Positions 7,938 through 14,684 of a stretch of 32,587 bases of DNA are shown piece after piece. The stretch spans positions 1-32,587 of the forward strand of contig CALFRK010000040.1 of NCBI GenBank assembly GCA_937919625.1. Reading direction: 5' to 3'. The notes beneath the pieces were generated by a model. That model was not told the origin of the DNA and searched no databases. It was given only the letters and a program-made list of their open reading frames with translations. The position numbers were made by a program, and so were the translations under genes. This stretch comes from an uncultured Ilumatobacter sp. Its GTDB lineage: Bacteria; Actinomycetota; Acidimicrobiia; Acidimicrobiales; Ilumatobacteraceae. Numbering within the stretch: position 1 is the first letter of the stretch; every line of letters begins with the position of its first letter.

Positions 7938-7982
7938 GGTGGTCGAGCGGGGCGTCGATCCCCGGACCCCACGCTTTTCAGG
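7938..7982 (-). pseudogene. 3' half of a tRNA-Phe gene (attachment-site-like fragment)
   Basis: Read on the minus strand, the fragment starts at the anticodon loop, CCTGAAAAGCG (anticodon GAA), continues through GGTCC and a T arm with a 5-bp stem and 7-nt loop (CGGGG-ATCGACG-CCCCG), and ends in an acceptor-like CTCGACCACC. The upstream DNA cannot form the other half of the anticodon stem and holds no D arm, so only the 3' part from the anticodon loop is present. The T loop has A in place of the usual first T, so the copy is not functional. This is the portion usually duplicated when an integrase recombines within a tRNA gene. Confidence 0.5.
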
Positions 7983-8372
7983 TCGAAACGAGGGGATTTC
8001 GGCGGAATCCGGTGGAATCGCGCGGAACCCCGTGGAGACGAAACACCAGGTAGATGGCCTAGTGCGGTCTCGTGCGCTCTCGCCCGGAACGCTGTGGAAA
8101 ACTCCGGATGCGGACAAAAAGCGGACAAGTAACGGCGCGTCGTGTCCCTCGGCCCCAGCACTCGACCGATGCCCTCGCCAGTCTCGCCGCCGGACCGACA
8201 TTTCCTCGCACCAGCGCGCTTGTTCGCGCCGATCAGCAGCAGGCTCCGGCCGCTCGAGGACGCGTGATTATGCGTTACGCGATCAGCGGTCGGACGTCCC
8301 ACAGTTCGCCGGTACGGCAGCGCAAGTACGAGCCCTGCGCTCAGGGATTATCGCGTTGGGCGCGATGGGTGC
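7983..8372. other. non-coding stretch, no gene recognised
   Basis: Open frames here are short and overlap on both strands without recognisable domains. Two boxes related to the intergenic repeat family described further on occur at 8265-8274 (TGATTATGCG) and 8345-8355 (GGATTATCGCG). The stretch lies between the tRNA-Phe fragment and the membrane-protein gene and may be degraded island DNA. Confidence 0.4.
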
Positions 8373-8822
8373 TCATCGACGGCGCTCTCGCGAAGCAGTG
8401 AGCCTCGGTGATGGTGTGGCGGGTGCCGAAGGGGTTCGCAAGAGCCGTATCTGGGTGATGGCGAACGTTCCGACGATGGCCGCGATGATTCCGATGATGG
8501 CGGCACCGCTGCTCGAGTACCAGCCGGCGATGATGGTCGCGATCGACGCGGCGACCCAGCCGCCGTCGGCCATGCTGACTGCCGGCACCCATCGGCGGAG
8601 ATTCTGCTCGTTGGAGCGCGAGAGCGCGATGACGGCGAGGGCGAACGCGACGAGGCCGGCACCGGTGATGCGGACCCAGCCCGAATGGCCGGTGTCGAGC
8701 CAGTTGTCGACACGCTCGCCGGCGACCAGTGCGGTCAGACCTGCGAGTCCTGATGTGGTGGCGTTGGCGGTGAGGACGAAGCGGAGTTTCGTGATCGGAC
8801 GGGTGTTGGTGGAGAGTTCCAT
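8373..8822 (-). CDS. small four-helix integral membrane protein, function unknown
   Basis: 149 aa. Four hydrophobic segments are visible: about 14-34 (LRFVLTANATTSGLAGLTAL), 48-66 (WVRITGAGLVAFALAVIAL), 82-100 (VSMADGGWVAASIATIIAG) and 104-124 (SSGAAIIGIIAAIVGTFAIT). The C-terminus is basic and Pro/Arg-rich. I do not recognise a named family. It is transcribed divergently from the XRE/MmyB regulator at 8909, and the 86 bp between the two starts contain a 21-bp inverted repeat, so it is probably controlled by that regulator. Confidence 0.7.
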   Translation of the reverse strand: MELSTNTRPITKLRFVLTANATTSGLAGLTALVAGERVDNWLDTGHSGWVRITGAGLVAFALAVIALSRSNEQNLRRWVPAVSMADGGWVAASIATIIAGWYSSSGAAIIGIIAAIVGTFAITQIRLLRTPSAPATPSPRLTASRERRR

Positions 8823-8854
8823 GAGTCGATCGTGACGACCGAGTGGCCGCTACT

Positions 8855-8875
8855 CCATGACGTGTTGGGTCATGG
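8855..8875. promoter_or_regulatory. operator-like inverted repeat between divergent genes
   Basis: CCATGAC (8855-8861) and GTCATGG (8869-8875) are perfect inverted arms around a 7-nt spacer. On the minus strand the core reads TGACCCAACACGTCATGG; 15 of its 18 bases are identical to the site at 9725-9742. It lies 34-54 nt upstream of the regulator ATG, where autoregulation would be expected. Confidence 0.6.
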
Positions 8876-8908
8876 CTCTGAGGCTGTGTCCTTCCTACGC
8901 TGGGCGTC

Positions 8909-9727
8909 ATGTCCCGACCGACGGATCTTCATGCAGGTACCTTGTTGCGGCATTGGCGGTCGGTGCGCCGTTTGAGTCAGCTCGATGTTTCGAGCCGGAC
9001 GGGGGTGTCGACGCGGCATCTGTCGTGTGTGGAGACCGGCCGGGCCAAGCCGAGTCGCGAGCTGTTGCTGTATCTGGCGGATGAGTTCGAGATGCCCAAA
9101 CGCGCGGTCAACGACATGTTGCTCGCTGGCGGGTTCGCGCCGGTGTTCAGCGAGTACTCGCTCGATGACGACGCGTTGGCTGCGGCTCGGGACGTGATCC
9201 GATTGGTGCTCGACGGCAACGATCCGAATCCGACGACGGTGATCGACACGCGCTGGAATGTTGTCGACGCCAACACTGCCGCGTTCTGGTTCACCGCCGG
9301 TGTCGACCCAGCACTGCTCACGACGGGTTTGAACGTGGCCCGGTTGAGTCTGCACCCCGACGGGCTCGCGTCACGGGTGACGAACTTCGATGAGTACGCC
9401 GGCCAGTTGCTGCGTCACATGCGCCACGTGCTCGTGCTCACGCAGGACGACGAGCTTCGGGCGTTGATCGACGAGTGCGAGACCTACGCCCCGACGGCTG
9501 CTCGCACCATGCCAACAGCGCCCGACGTTGTGCTGCCGCTGCGGATCGTGATCGATGGTGTCGAGTTGTCGTTCCTGTCGACGGTGACCACCTTTGGTAC
9601 CGCTCAGGACGTGACATTGTCGGAGCTGTCGATCGAGACGCTCTACCCGGCCGATCAAACCACCCGGGAGGTCTTGGCGGCGCGACCGTGGATCGATCGC
9701 GAGTCTGATCTGTCCGCAGCTGTTTGA
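8909..9727 (+). CDS. XRE-family regulator with MmyB-like ligand-binding domain
   Basis: 272 aa. Residues about 10-65 form a helix-turn-helix (LLRHWRSVRRLSQLDVSSRT, then GVSTRHLSCVETGRAKPSRE). The remainder has the features of the MmyB-like domain found in many actinobacterial XRE regulators, a PAS-like fold thought to bind a small hydrophobic ligand: DTRWNVVDANTAAFWF (about 112-128), NVARLSLHPDGLASRVTNFD (about 140-160) and the C-terminal VELSFLSTVTTFGTAQDVTL. It sits between a divergent membrane-protein gene and a downstream SnoaL / F420-oxidoreductase / SRPBCC operon. Both flanks carry nearly the same 18-nt operator, so the regulator probably controls both and itself. Confidence 0.85.
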   Translation: MSRPTDLHAGTLLRHWRSVRRLSQLDVSSRTGVSTRHLSCVETGRAKPSRELLLYLADEFEMPKRAVNDMLLAGGFAPVFSEYSLDDDALAAARDVIRLVLDGNDPNPTTVIDTRWNVVDANTAAFWFTAGVDPALLTTGLNVARLSLHPDGLASRVTNFDEYAGQLLRHMRHVLVLTQDDELRALIDECETYAPTAARTMPTAPDVVLPLRIVIDGVELSFLSTVTTFGTAQDVTLSELSIETLYPADQTTREVLAARPWIDRESDLSAAV

Positions 9728-9742
9728 CCCAACGGGTCATCG
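9725..9742 (+). promoter_or_regulatory. second copy of the operator, in front of the SnoaL operon
   Basis: TGACCC-AAC-GGGTCA (9725-9739) is an inverted repeat that overlaps the TGA stop of the XRE gene. The 18-nt form TGACCCAACGGGTCATCG matches the minus-strand form of the site at 8855-8872 at 15 of 18 bases. It lies 25-42 nt upstream of the first ATG of the next operon. Confidence 0.55.
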
Positions 9743-9766
9743 CTTTGCGTCACGAGTTGCCCGACG

Positions 9767-10171
9767 ATGGCACGCATGAGCAACACGACAGACACCATCA
9801 GCACCACCGACCCCCAGACCGTGATCGACGGTTACTTCGAATGTTGGAACGCGACCAGCGACACCGCTCGCAGCGACGCGATCCGTCGCACGTGGGCACC
9901 GGACGCGCAGTCCAGCGACCCGATCGCCGAGGTCACCGGTCACGAGCAGTTGGCGGCGATGTTCGCCAGCTTCCACGCCACCTACCCGGGAAGCTCGTTC
10001 CGTCAGAAGGGCGGCGTCGACGCCCATCACAACCTGGTGCGGTGGGGCTGGGAGATGATCGGAGCTGACGGTGTCGTCGCACTCGACGGTCTCGATGTTG
10101 CGGTCATCGACGACGGCCGGATCGTGCACCTCGCCGGGTTCTTCGGCTACGACCAACCAGCCGCGCCGTGA
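9767..10171 (+). CDS. SnoaL-like / NTF2-like protein
   Basis: 134 aa from ATG 9767; an ATG at 9776 (MSNTTDT) is an equally possible start. The pattern is that of the SnoaL-like NTF2 fold: an N-terminal helix (PQTVIDGYFECWNA), WAPDAQSSDPIAEVTGHEQL (the early strand and the helix flanking the pocket), FHATYPGSSF, then strands NLVRWGWEMIG and VAVIDDGRIVHLAGFFGY. Family members include small isomerases, hydratases and carrier-like pocket proteins, so the reaction cannot be given. It is the first gene of a three-gene operon. Confidence 0.75.
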   Translation: MARMSNTTDTISTTDPQTVIDGYFECWNATSDTARSDAIRRTWAPDAQSSDPIAEVTGHEQLAAMFASFHATYPGSSFRQKGGVDAHHNLVRWGWEMIGADGVVALDGLDVAVIDDGRIVHLAGFFGYDQPAAP

Positions 10172-10197
10172 ACTCGACGAAGCAAGGCGAGGCTGGC

Positions 10198-11043
10198 ATG
10201 AAGGTCGGAGTGATGATCTTCGCGACCGACCAGACGATGCCGATGCATCGGCTTGCACCCGAAGTCGAAGCACGTGGATTCGACTCGCTCTGGGTCACCG
10301 AGAAGACTCACGTCCCGGTGTCACGTGCGACGCCGTGGCCCGGTGGTGAGCTTCCCGAGTGGTATCGACGCACGTGTGACCCGTTCGTCGCGCTCGCCGC
10401 AGCGGCGGCAACGACGACCCGGCTGCGAATCGGGACCGGCGTGGCGTTGCTTGCCCTGCGTGACCCGGTCATCGCAGCCAAGACGATCGCCACGCTCGAT
10501 TGGCAGTCCGCAGGCCGGCTCGAACTCGGCGTCGGCTACGGATGGAACCGTGAGGAATGCGCAACACACGGCGTCGATCTCGACACCGTGCGCCCCCGAC
10601 TGATCGACCACATCGCCCTCATGCGCGAGCTCTGGACCGGCGACGAAGGCACCTACAGCGGCGACTACTGCTCGGTCGAGCCGTCGTGGTCGTGGCCCAA
10701 GCCCGCCCAGCAGCCCGCCCCACCGATCCACGTCGGCGCACGCGCCACCACCGACGTGTTCGATGACATCGCCACCTGGGCCGACGGCTGGCTCCCGATC
10801 GAAGGCCACGGCGACGTCATCGACCACCTTCCCCGACTCCGCCACGCCTTCGAACAACACGACCGAGACCCAGACGCTGCGGTCGTGACCGTGTACTCGT
10901 CCCAGGGCGACCCGGCACTCGTCGCCGGCTACGACGACGCGGGCATCGATCGAGTCGTCATCTGGCTCCCACCCGCCGACGAGACCACCGTGCTCGCCGC
11001 GCTCGACACCCACACCCACCAACTCGCGGAGTACCTCTCATGA
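10198..11043 (+). CDS. LLM-class F420-dependent oxidoreductase
   Basis: 281 aa from ATG 10198 (MKVGVMIFATD). A GAGG lies 5 nt upstream and the family usually begins this way; a GTG at 10168 overlapping the previous stop is the alternative. The luciferase-like TIM-barrel pattern is clear: GFDSLWVTEKTH near the N-terminus, TRLRIGTGVALLALRDPVI, ETIATLDW-type KTIATLDW, and GRLELGVGYGWNREE, the typical LLM/F420 signature. These enzymes use reduced F420 or FMN for hydride transfer on diverse substrates. The stop overlaps the next ATG by 4 nt. With SnoaL-like and SRPBCC partners it suggests a small-molecule modification pathway with an unknown substrate. Confidence 0.85.
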   Translation: MKVGVMIFATDQTMPMHRLAPEVEARGFDSLWVTEKTHVPVSRATPWPGGELPEWYRRTCDPFVALAAAAATTTRLRIGTGVALLALRDPVIAAKTIATLDWQSAGRLELGVGYGWNREECATHGVDLDTVRPRLIDHIALMRELWTGDEGTYSGDYCSVEPSWSWPKPAQQPAPPIHVGARATTDVFDDIATWADGWLPIEGHGDVIDHLPRLRHAFEQHDRDPDAAVVTVYSSQGDPALVAGYDDAGIDRVVIWLPPADETTVLAALDTHTHQLAEYLS

Positions 11044-11489
11044 GCACCTTCACCGAACGAACCACGATCGACGCCCCACGCCAGGACGTGTGGGCAGCGC
11101 TCGCCGACATCGGCACCATCGCCACCTGGAACCCAGGCCTCATCGGATCTCGCCGAACCAACGACATCGACGGCGTCGGAGGTGCCCGCCACTGCGACAT
11201 CTCCGCCAAGCACTCGCTCACCGAACACGTCGTCGAGTTCGAACCAGGAACCGCGATCACCTTCCGGATCACCGACTCGACACTTCCGTTCAAGACCGCC
11301 GACATCGCGTTCACCCTCACCGACGGCCCAATCGGAGATCGCACCGAGGTGACCGTCAGCCCGACCTACACCCTCGAGCACGGACCGATCGGGCGGATCC
11401 TCGACACCGTCGCCGTCCGACGCAACTACCGAGCCGGAATGCGCGAACTCCTCGAGGGACTCAAGCGCCATCTCGAACAACGCCGCTGA
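11040..11489 (+). CDS. SRPBCC (START-like) ligand-binding protein
   Basis: 149 aa, ATGA overlap with the oxidoreductase gene. Features of the polyketide cyclase/dehydratase-type SRPBCC fold are visible: RTTIDAPRQDVWAALADIGT near the N-terminus, ATWNPGLIGSRRT, strands TEHVVEFEPGTAITFRI and TEVTVSPTYTLEHGP, and a long C-terminal helix (RAGMRELLEGLKRHLEQ) that closes the hydrophobic cavity. It probably binds or transforms the same hydrophobic small molecule as the two upstream products. Third and last gene of the operon. Confidence 0.78.
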   Translation: MSTFTERTTIDAPRQDVWAALADIGTIATWNPGLIGSRRTNDIDGVGGARHCDISAKHSLTEHVVEFEPGTAITFRITDSTLPFKTADIAFTLTDGPIGDRTEVTVSPTYTLEHGPIGRILDTVAVRRNYRAGMRELLEGLKRHLEQRR

Positions 11490-11539
11490 ACCGTCGAGCC
11501 GTTCGCGCCTTCCGTCGGTGGGCCCGCTGGAGGCTCGGG

Positions 11540-12127
11540 CTACTCGGCCTCGACTCCGTCGAGGATGGTGCGGACGATCGTGTCAATGAGTTCGTCGTCA
11601 ACTGCCTGGTGGGTGACGAGCGTTCGGAGGTAGATCGGCGCGATCGCGAACTCGACGATGATGTCGGCGCGAACGTCGGGGCGAACGGCTCCGCCTGCCT
11701 GCGCCGCCTCGATCGTTCTAGCCGCTGCTGCGATTGCCGACGCCCAATAGTTCCGGGCCGCCTCGATGAGGCGATCATCGGTTGACGATGCGACCAGCCG
11801 GAGGAGCGCACCGACGAAGCTGGTCTCGGTGGTCCGAGCAACACGCTCGATCGTTGCTCTGAGATCGGTTCGCAGCGATCCAGTGTTGGGGAGCGGCGTG
11901 TCGATGGGCGTGAGCTGGACGAGGAGGTCGGCAGCAAGTCCGTCTCGATTCGTCCATCGGCGATACAGCGTCGTGCGGTGGACCGATGCCAGTTGGGCGA
12001 GTTCGTCGATGTCGAGCAGCTCGAAGTCTCCGCTCTCGAGGGCGCTTCGAACCACATCGAGGACACGTTCGCGAATCGCTGCGTTCCGACCACCGGGCCG
12101 GCGCTGAACCCCGTCGATATCTGCCAC
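11540..12127 (-). CDS. TetR/AcrR-family regulator
   Basis: 195 aa with a GTG start. The N-terminal helix-turn-helix (about residues 20-65) includes IRERVLDVVRSALESGDF and IDELAQLASVHRTTLYRRW, followed by the usual NRDGLAADLL. The C-terminal part (TDLRATIERVARTTE, then AARNYWASAIAAAARTIE and GGAVRPDVRADIIVEF) resembles the TetR_C_11-type ligand/dimer domain. It is transcribed divergently from the SRPBCC-hydrolase operon at 12211. The shared 83-bp promoter region holds two 19-nt direct repeats, so it probably represses that operon and perhaps itself. Confidence 0.85.
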   Translation of the reverse strand: MADIDGVQRRPGGRNAAIRERVLDVVRSALESGDFELLDIDELAQLASVHRTTLYRRWTNRDGLAADLLVQLTPIDTPLPNTGSLRTDLRATIERVARTTETSFVGALLRLVASSTDDRLIEAARNYWASAIAAAARTIEAAQAGGAVRPDVRADIIVEFAIAPIYLRTLVTHQAVDDELIDTIVRTILDGVEAE

Positions 12128-12140
12128 TCCGGCACTCTAC

Positions 12141-12201
12141 TGCATCTCACGTTGCATTAACTCGTCACCTCGTTATGCTTAGTGCATCGTACGTTGCGTT
12201 A
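12141..12201. promoter_or_regulatory. paired TetR operator-like repeats and a promoter
   Basis: TGCATCTCACGTTGCATTA (12141-12159) and TGCATCGTACGTTGCGTTA (12183-12201) agree at 16 of 19 positions. The second is close to a palindrome centred on CGTACG. A sigma70-like promoter for the plus-strand operon fits between them: TTGCAT at 12152-12157 and TATGCT at 12174-12179, with 16 nt between. One repeat therefore covers the -35 and the other lies at the expected transcription start, which suits repression. Confidence 0.6.
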
Positions 12202-12210
12202 GGAGCATCA

Positions 12211-12651
12211 ATGAATGAGTACACTCACACCATCGACTGCACGGCGACACCGGAGGAGGTGTGGTCCGTCCTGGCGGACCTGGCCGCGGTCGCCGACTAC
12301 GACCCTTTCGTCAAGAGCGCCACACTGTCGGGTGAGCGATCTGGGATCGGGGCACGACGAGACCTCAAACTCCGTCCATTCGGTTCGATGCGTCAAGAGG
12401 TTGTCGGATGGACACCGAGTTCGATCATCGAGCTCCGCATCCTGCGCGGGATGCCCGTGCGCGATGCGGTGGCGTTCCAGCGGATCACCGCAACAGAATC
12501 GGGCGGTTCGTCGCTCACGATGGGCATCAGGTTCGCACCCAAGCGGGGACTGCTCGGCAAAGTCCTCGGAGGCATGACGCGGCGGAGGATCCTCAAAGGC
12601 CTCCCGCGGGTCGCCAACGGCGTTGCAGCAAGAGTCGAAGGAGAGAGATGA
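12211..12651 (+). CDS. SRPBCC-family protein
   Basis: 146 aa. The ATG at 12211 is preceded by AGGAG with 5 nt spacing. The open frame continues upstream, but this start has the ribosome-binding site and the family N-terminus: YTHTIDCTATPEEVWSVLAD and VADYDPFVKSATLSGERSGI, then RQEVVGWTPSSIIELRILRG and a C-terminal helix (GMTRRRILKGLPRVANGVAA). It is the START-like fold that binds hydrophobic ligands. It overlaps the next gene by ATGA and is divergent from the TetR gene. Confidence 0.78.
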   Translation: MNEYTHTIDCTATPEEVWSVLADLAAVADYDPFVKSATLSGERSGIGARRDLKLRPFGSMRQEVVGWTPSSIIELRILRGMPVRDAVAFQRITATESGGSSLTMGIRFAPKRGLLGKVLGGMTRRRILKGLPRVANGVAARVEGER

Positions 12652-13580
12652 CTCCGTCCATCCCTGGGGTGCCGTCGCGGCTTGTCGTGATCGGAGCAAG
12701 TGTCATGGCCGGGTTCGGACTCTCTGATCCGCGAACCATCTGCCTCGCACTGGCGGCCGAGGCCAGCAGGAGCAGGGTCGACCTGACGATCGACAACTAC
12801 TCGAGCGCGGGTGCCACGATCGAAGACGGCGCACGTTCACTCGCTCGAATCTCGAAGGCCGACGCGGCACCCGACGGGGTCCTGATCACGCTGGGGCTCG
12901 GCGACGCCTACTTCGGGGTCACACCGAAGCACCTCGCAGAGCATCTCGACAGGCTTCTCGACGGTGTGACATCCACCGTCGCCGCGGCGCAGATCTATCC
13001 CCTCGCCTGTGCAGCAGCCCTACCCCAACGGATCACACGAGTCGCGACCGTGTCCTCGGTCGCCCCTCCACCAGCGAAGAACCGAGGGCTGCATCCCATG
13101 TTCCGCGTCGTCAACGGATTCATGAAGCACCCGACCCTCTACCGAACAGTCGCCCGCAGCCAACTCCGCCAGATGTCCAAGCACCCGGACAGGTGGTTGG
13201 GAGCATGGGCCAAGATGCAGCCAGCCGACGGCGCCATGTTCCGCGAGCATCCGCACATCGCGAGCATGGTCCTCGAAGAAATGACCGAGGCCGTGCGAGC
13301 CGGTCCAGCTGGCCTCGTTCACGAGGCATCGCTCTACCACCGCGACTGGGGCTTCGAACTGTCGGCAATCCAGACCACGACCGCGGTCTGGCACGGAGCC
13401 AGCGACCGTCAGGCGACCCCGGCGTGGGCACGTTTCCTGGCCGACAACATCCCCTCTGCCTCGTTGACGCTGGTCGAGGGGGCGGGCCACTTCTCGACAC
13501 TCATCGACAATGCCACGACGATCCTCACCGAACTCGCAACGCCGAACGCCGGGGCCGAAAACCACAACGATCTCCTTTGA
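12648..13580 (+). CDS. chimeric hydrolase: SGNH-like N-terminus joined to the C-terminal part of an alpha/beta-hydrolase
   Basis: 310 aa, ATGA overlap with the SRPBCC gene and AAGGAG upstream. Residues about 1-110 look like the start of an SGNH/GDSL hydrolase: RLVVIGASVMAGFGLS holds the serine block in modified form, and GVLITLGLGDAY stands where the GxND block is expected, with the Asn missing. From about residue 114 it reads as an alpha/beta-hydrolase: PLACAAALPQRITRVATVS, a lid region, WHGASDRQATPAWARFLADN with the acidic residue, and EGAGHFSTL with the catalytic His. The strand and GxSxG nucleophile elbow that normally come just before ACAAALP are absent, as is the N-terminal half of that fold. 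The product may be inactive or use another residue. Neither other frame supplies the elbow. Confidence 0.65.
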   Translation: MTPSIPGVPSRLVVIGASVMAGFGLSDPRTICLALAAEASRSRVDLTIDNYSSAGATIEDGARSLARISKADAAPDGVLITLGLGDAYFGVTPKHLAEHLDRLLDGVTSTVAAAQIYPLACAAALPQRITRVATVSSVAPPPAKNRGLHPMFRVVNGFMKHPTLYRTVARSQLRQMSKHPDRWLGAWAKMQPADGAMFREHPHIASMVLEEMTEAVRAGPAGLVHEASLYHRDWGFELSAIQTTTAVWHGASDRQATPAWARFLADNIPSASLTLVEGAGHFSTLIDNATTILTELATPNAGAENHNDLL

Positions 13581-13713
13581 CCAGGACGAAGATTTCGCGG
13601 TCCTCATGCTCGCCAGCGTTACCAACCTTGCCGATCAAGAACTCGCAAACGCAAGTCGCCGACATCGTCTGGGCTGCGACCCCGCTGATCGGGGCCGGCC
13701 GCACACTTCACAC

Positions 13714-13945
13714 ACAGAATCGGAGATCCGCCGGCTCGGCCGCACGATCGCCCGCTGGGCGACACTGATCACGAACTGGCGCCACTGCGGCCTATCGAAC
13801 GAACCCACCGAAGCCCGAACAACCTCGTGAATCGCATCAAACGCGGCTTCGGGTTCCTCCGATTCCGCAACTACCGGATCCGCGCCGTGCTCCGGCAAGC
13901 CGAACTGGGCGCTGCTCGACACCGTCACTCCCGCCAGAAACGATG
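13714..13945 (+). pseudogene. C-terminal remnant of an ISL3-family transposase
   Basis: Three successive pieces match the end of ISL3-type transposases, but in shifting frames. ESEIRRLGRTIARW followed by a SNEPTEA motif (normally SNGPTEA) runs to a premature stop near 13830. NNLVNRIKRGFGFLRFRNYR and IRAVL follow in another frame. GKPNWALLDTVTP then appears in a third frame to about 13945. No N-terminal or catalytic part is present. The upstream 130 bp (13581-13713) has no recognisable gene. This is a decayed insertion sequence between two regulator units. Confidence 0.7.
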
Positions 13946-13951
13946 AGCCGG

Positions 13952-14539
13952 TCAAGCGGGCAGCGCGCCTTTGCCGAGGAGCAAGTCGACTTGGGCGAAG
14001 ATGGCGTCTTTGTCCTTGTTGGAGGGGGAGACAATGCCGTAGATCGCAAGGCCTTGGTCGAGGGCGACGAGGAGCTTCGCGAGGGTGTCGGCGTCGCGTT
14101 CGCGGTGGAGTTCGCCTGTTGCTTGGGCGGCTTCGAGATTGCGGAGAAAGAGGTGCTGGGCGTGTTTGGTGGTTCGCCTGGCGAGTTTGAATGCTTCAGC
14201 GGCGACCACGTGTTTCTCGGTGAGGGTGTTGATCAGGAAGCATCCGGCGTAGTCGCGGGTGAACCGGATGGAGGCGAAGTAGTCGCGGATGTTCGCCAGG
14301 CCTGCGGGTTCTCGGCCGAGCAGATCGTCATAGGTGGCCTTCGCGCCTTCGATGTAGTCGGTCAACGCCTCAAGGAACAGCCCCTCCTTGCCTCCGAACT
14401 CGGCGTACAAGCTGAAGCGGTTCACGCCGGTGGCTGCAACGAGTTCTTCGAGATGGGTGCCCTCGTACCCCTTGGCCCAGAAGAGGTCGCGTGCCCTGGC
14501 CAGAGCTTCGTTGCGGTCGTACGTCTTCTTGCGACCCAT
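13952..14539 (-). CDS. TetR/AcrR-family regulator
   Basis: 195 aa. The start MGRKKTYDRNEALARARDLF is followed by the helix-turn-helix HLEELVAATGVNRFSLYAEF (about residues 25-50) and GGKEGLFLEALTDY. The C-terminal part has TRDYAGCFLINTLTEKHVVA, close to the GCFL(I/V)N motif common in the YcdC/AcrR-like branch. It is divergent from the small monooxygenase-like gene at 14685. Two 17-nt direct repeats in the intervening 145 bp are the likely binding sites. A GGAGA lies 5 nt upstream of the ATG on the minus strand. Confidence 0.85.
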   Translation of the reverse strand: MGRKKTYDRNEALARARDLFWAKGYEGTHLEELVAATGVNRFSLYAEFGGKEGLFLEALTDYIEGAKATYDDLLGREPAGLANIRDYFASIRFTRDYAGCFLINTLTEKHVVAAEAFKLARRTTKHAQHLFLRNLEAAQATGELHRERDADTLAKLLVALDQGLAIYGIVSPSNKDKDAIFAQVDLLLGKGALPA

Positions 14540-14573
14540 TGGGTCTCCTCTCCACGGGTTGGGTTAATTATAC

Positions 14574-14641
14574 ACCTACTGTTCTGAAATGTGTTGCCAG
14601 TCTTGGGCCAGCACGATATACTTCACCTATCGTTCTGAAAT
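14574..14641. promoter_or_regulatory. paired direct repeats, likely TetR operators
   Basis: ACCTACTGTTCTGAAAT (14574-14590) and ACCTATCGTTCTGAAAT (14625-14641) differ only in two adjacent swapped bases. Both are preceded by an A/T-rich TATA-like stretch (TTAATTATAC and GATATACTTC). They lie between the TetR gene and its divergent neighbour, one near each start, which suits joint control of both. Confidence 0.6.
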
Positions 14642-14684
14642 CAGAGCGCTGTGCCAACCCGGCACATCATCGAAGGAGAACCAC

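Noticed and set aside
7925-7982. Possible start of a tmRNA (GGGGGTTGAACGGTGGTCGA)
   Set aside because: The resemblance is short, no tag reading frame or matching 3' end follows, and the same bases are better explained by a terminator hairpin plus a reversed tRNA-Phe fragment.
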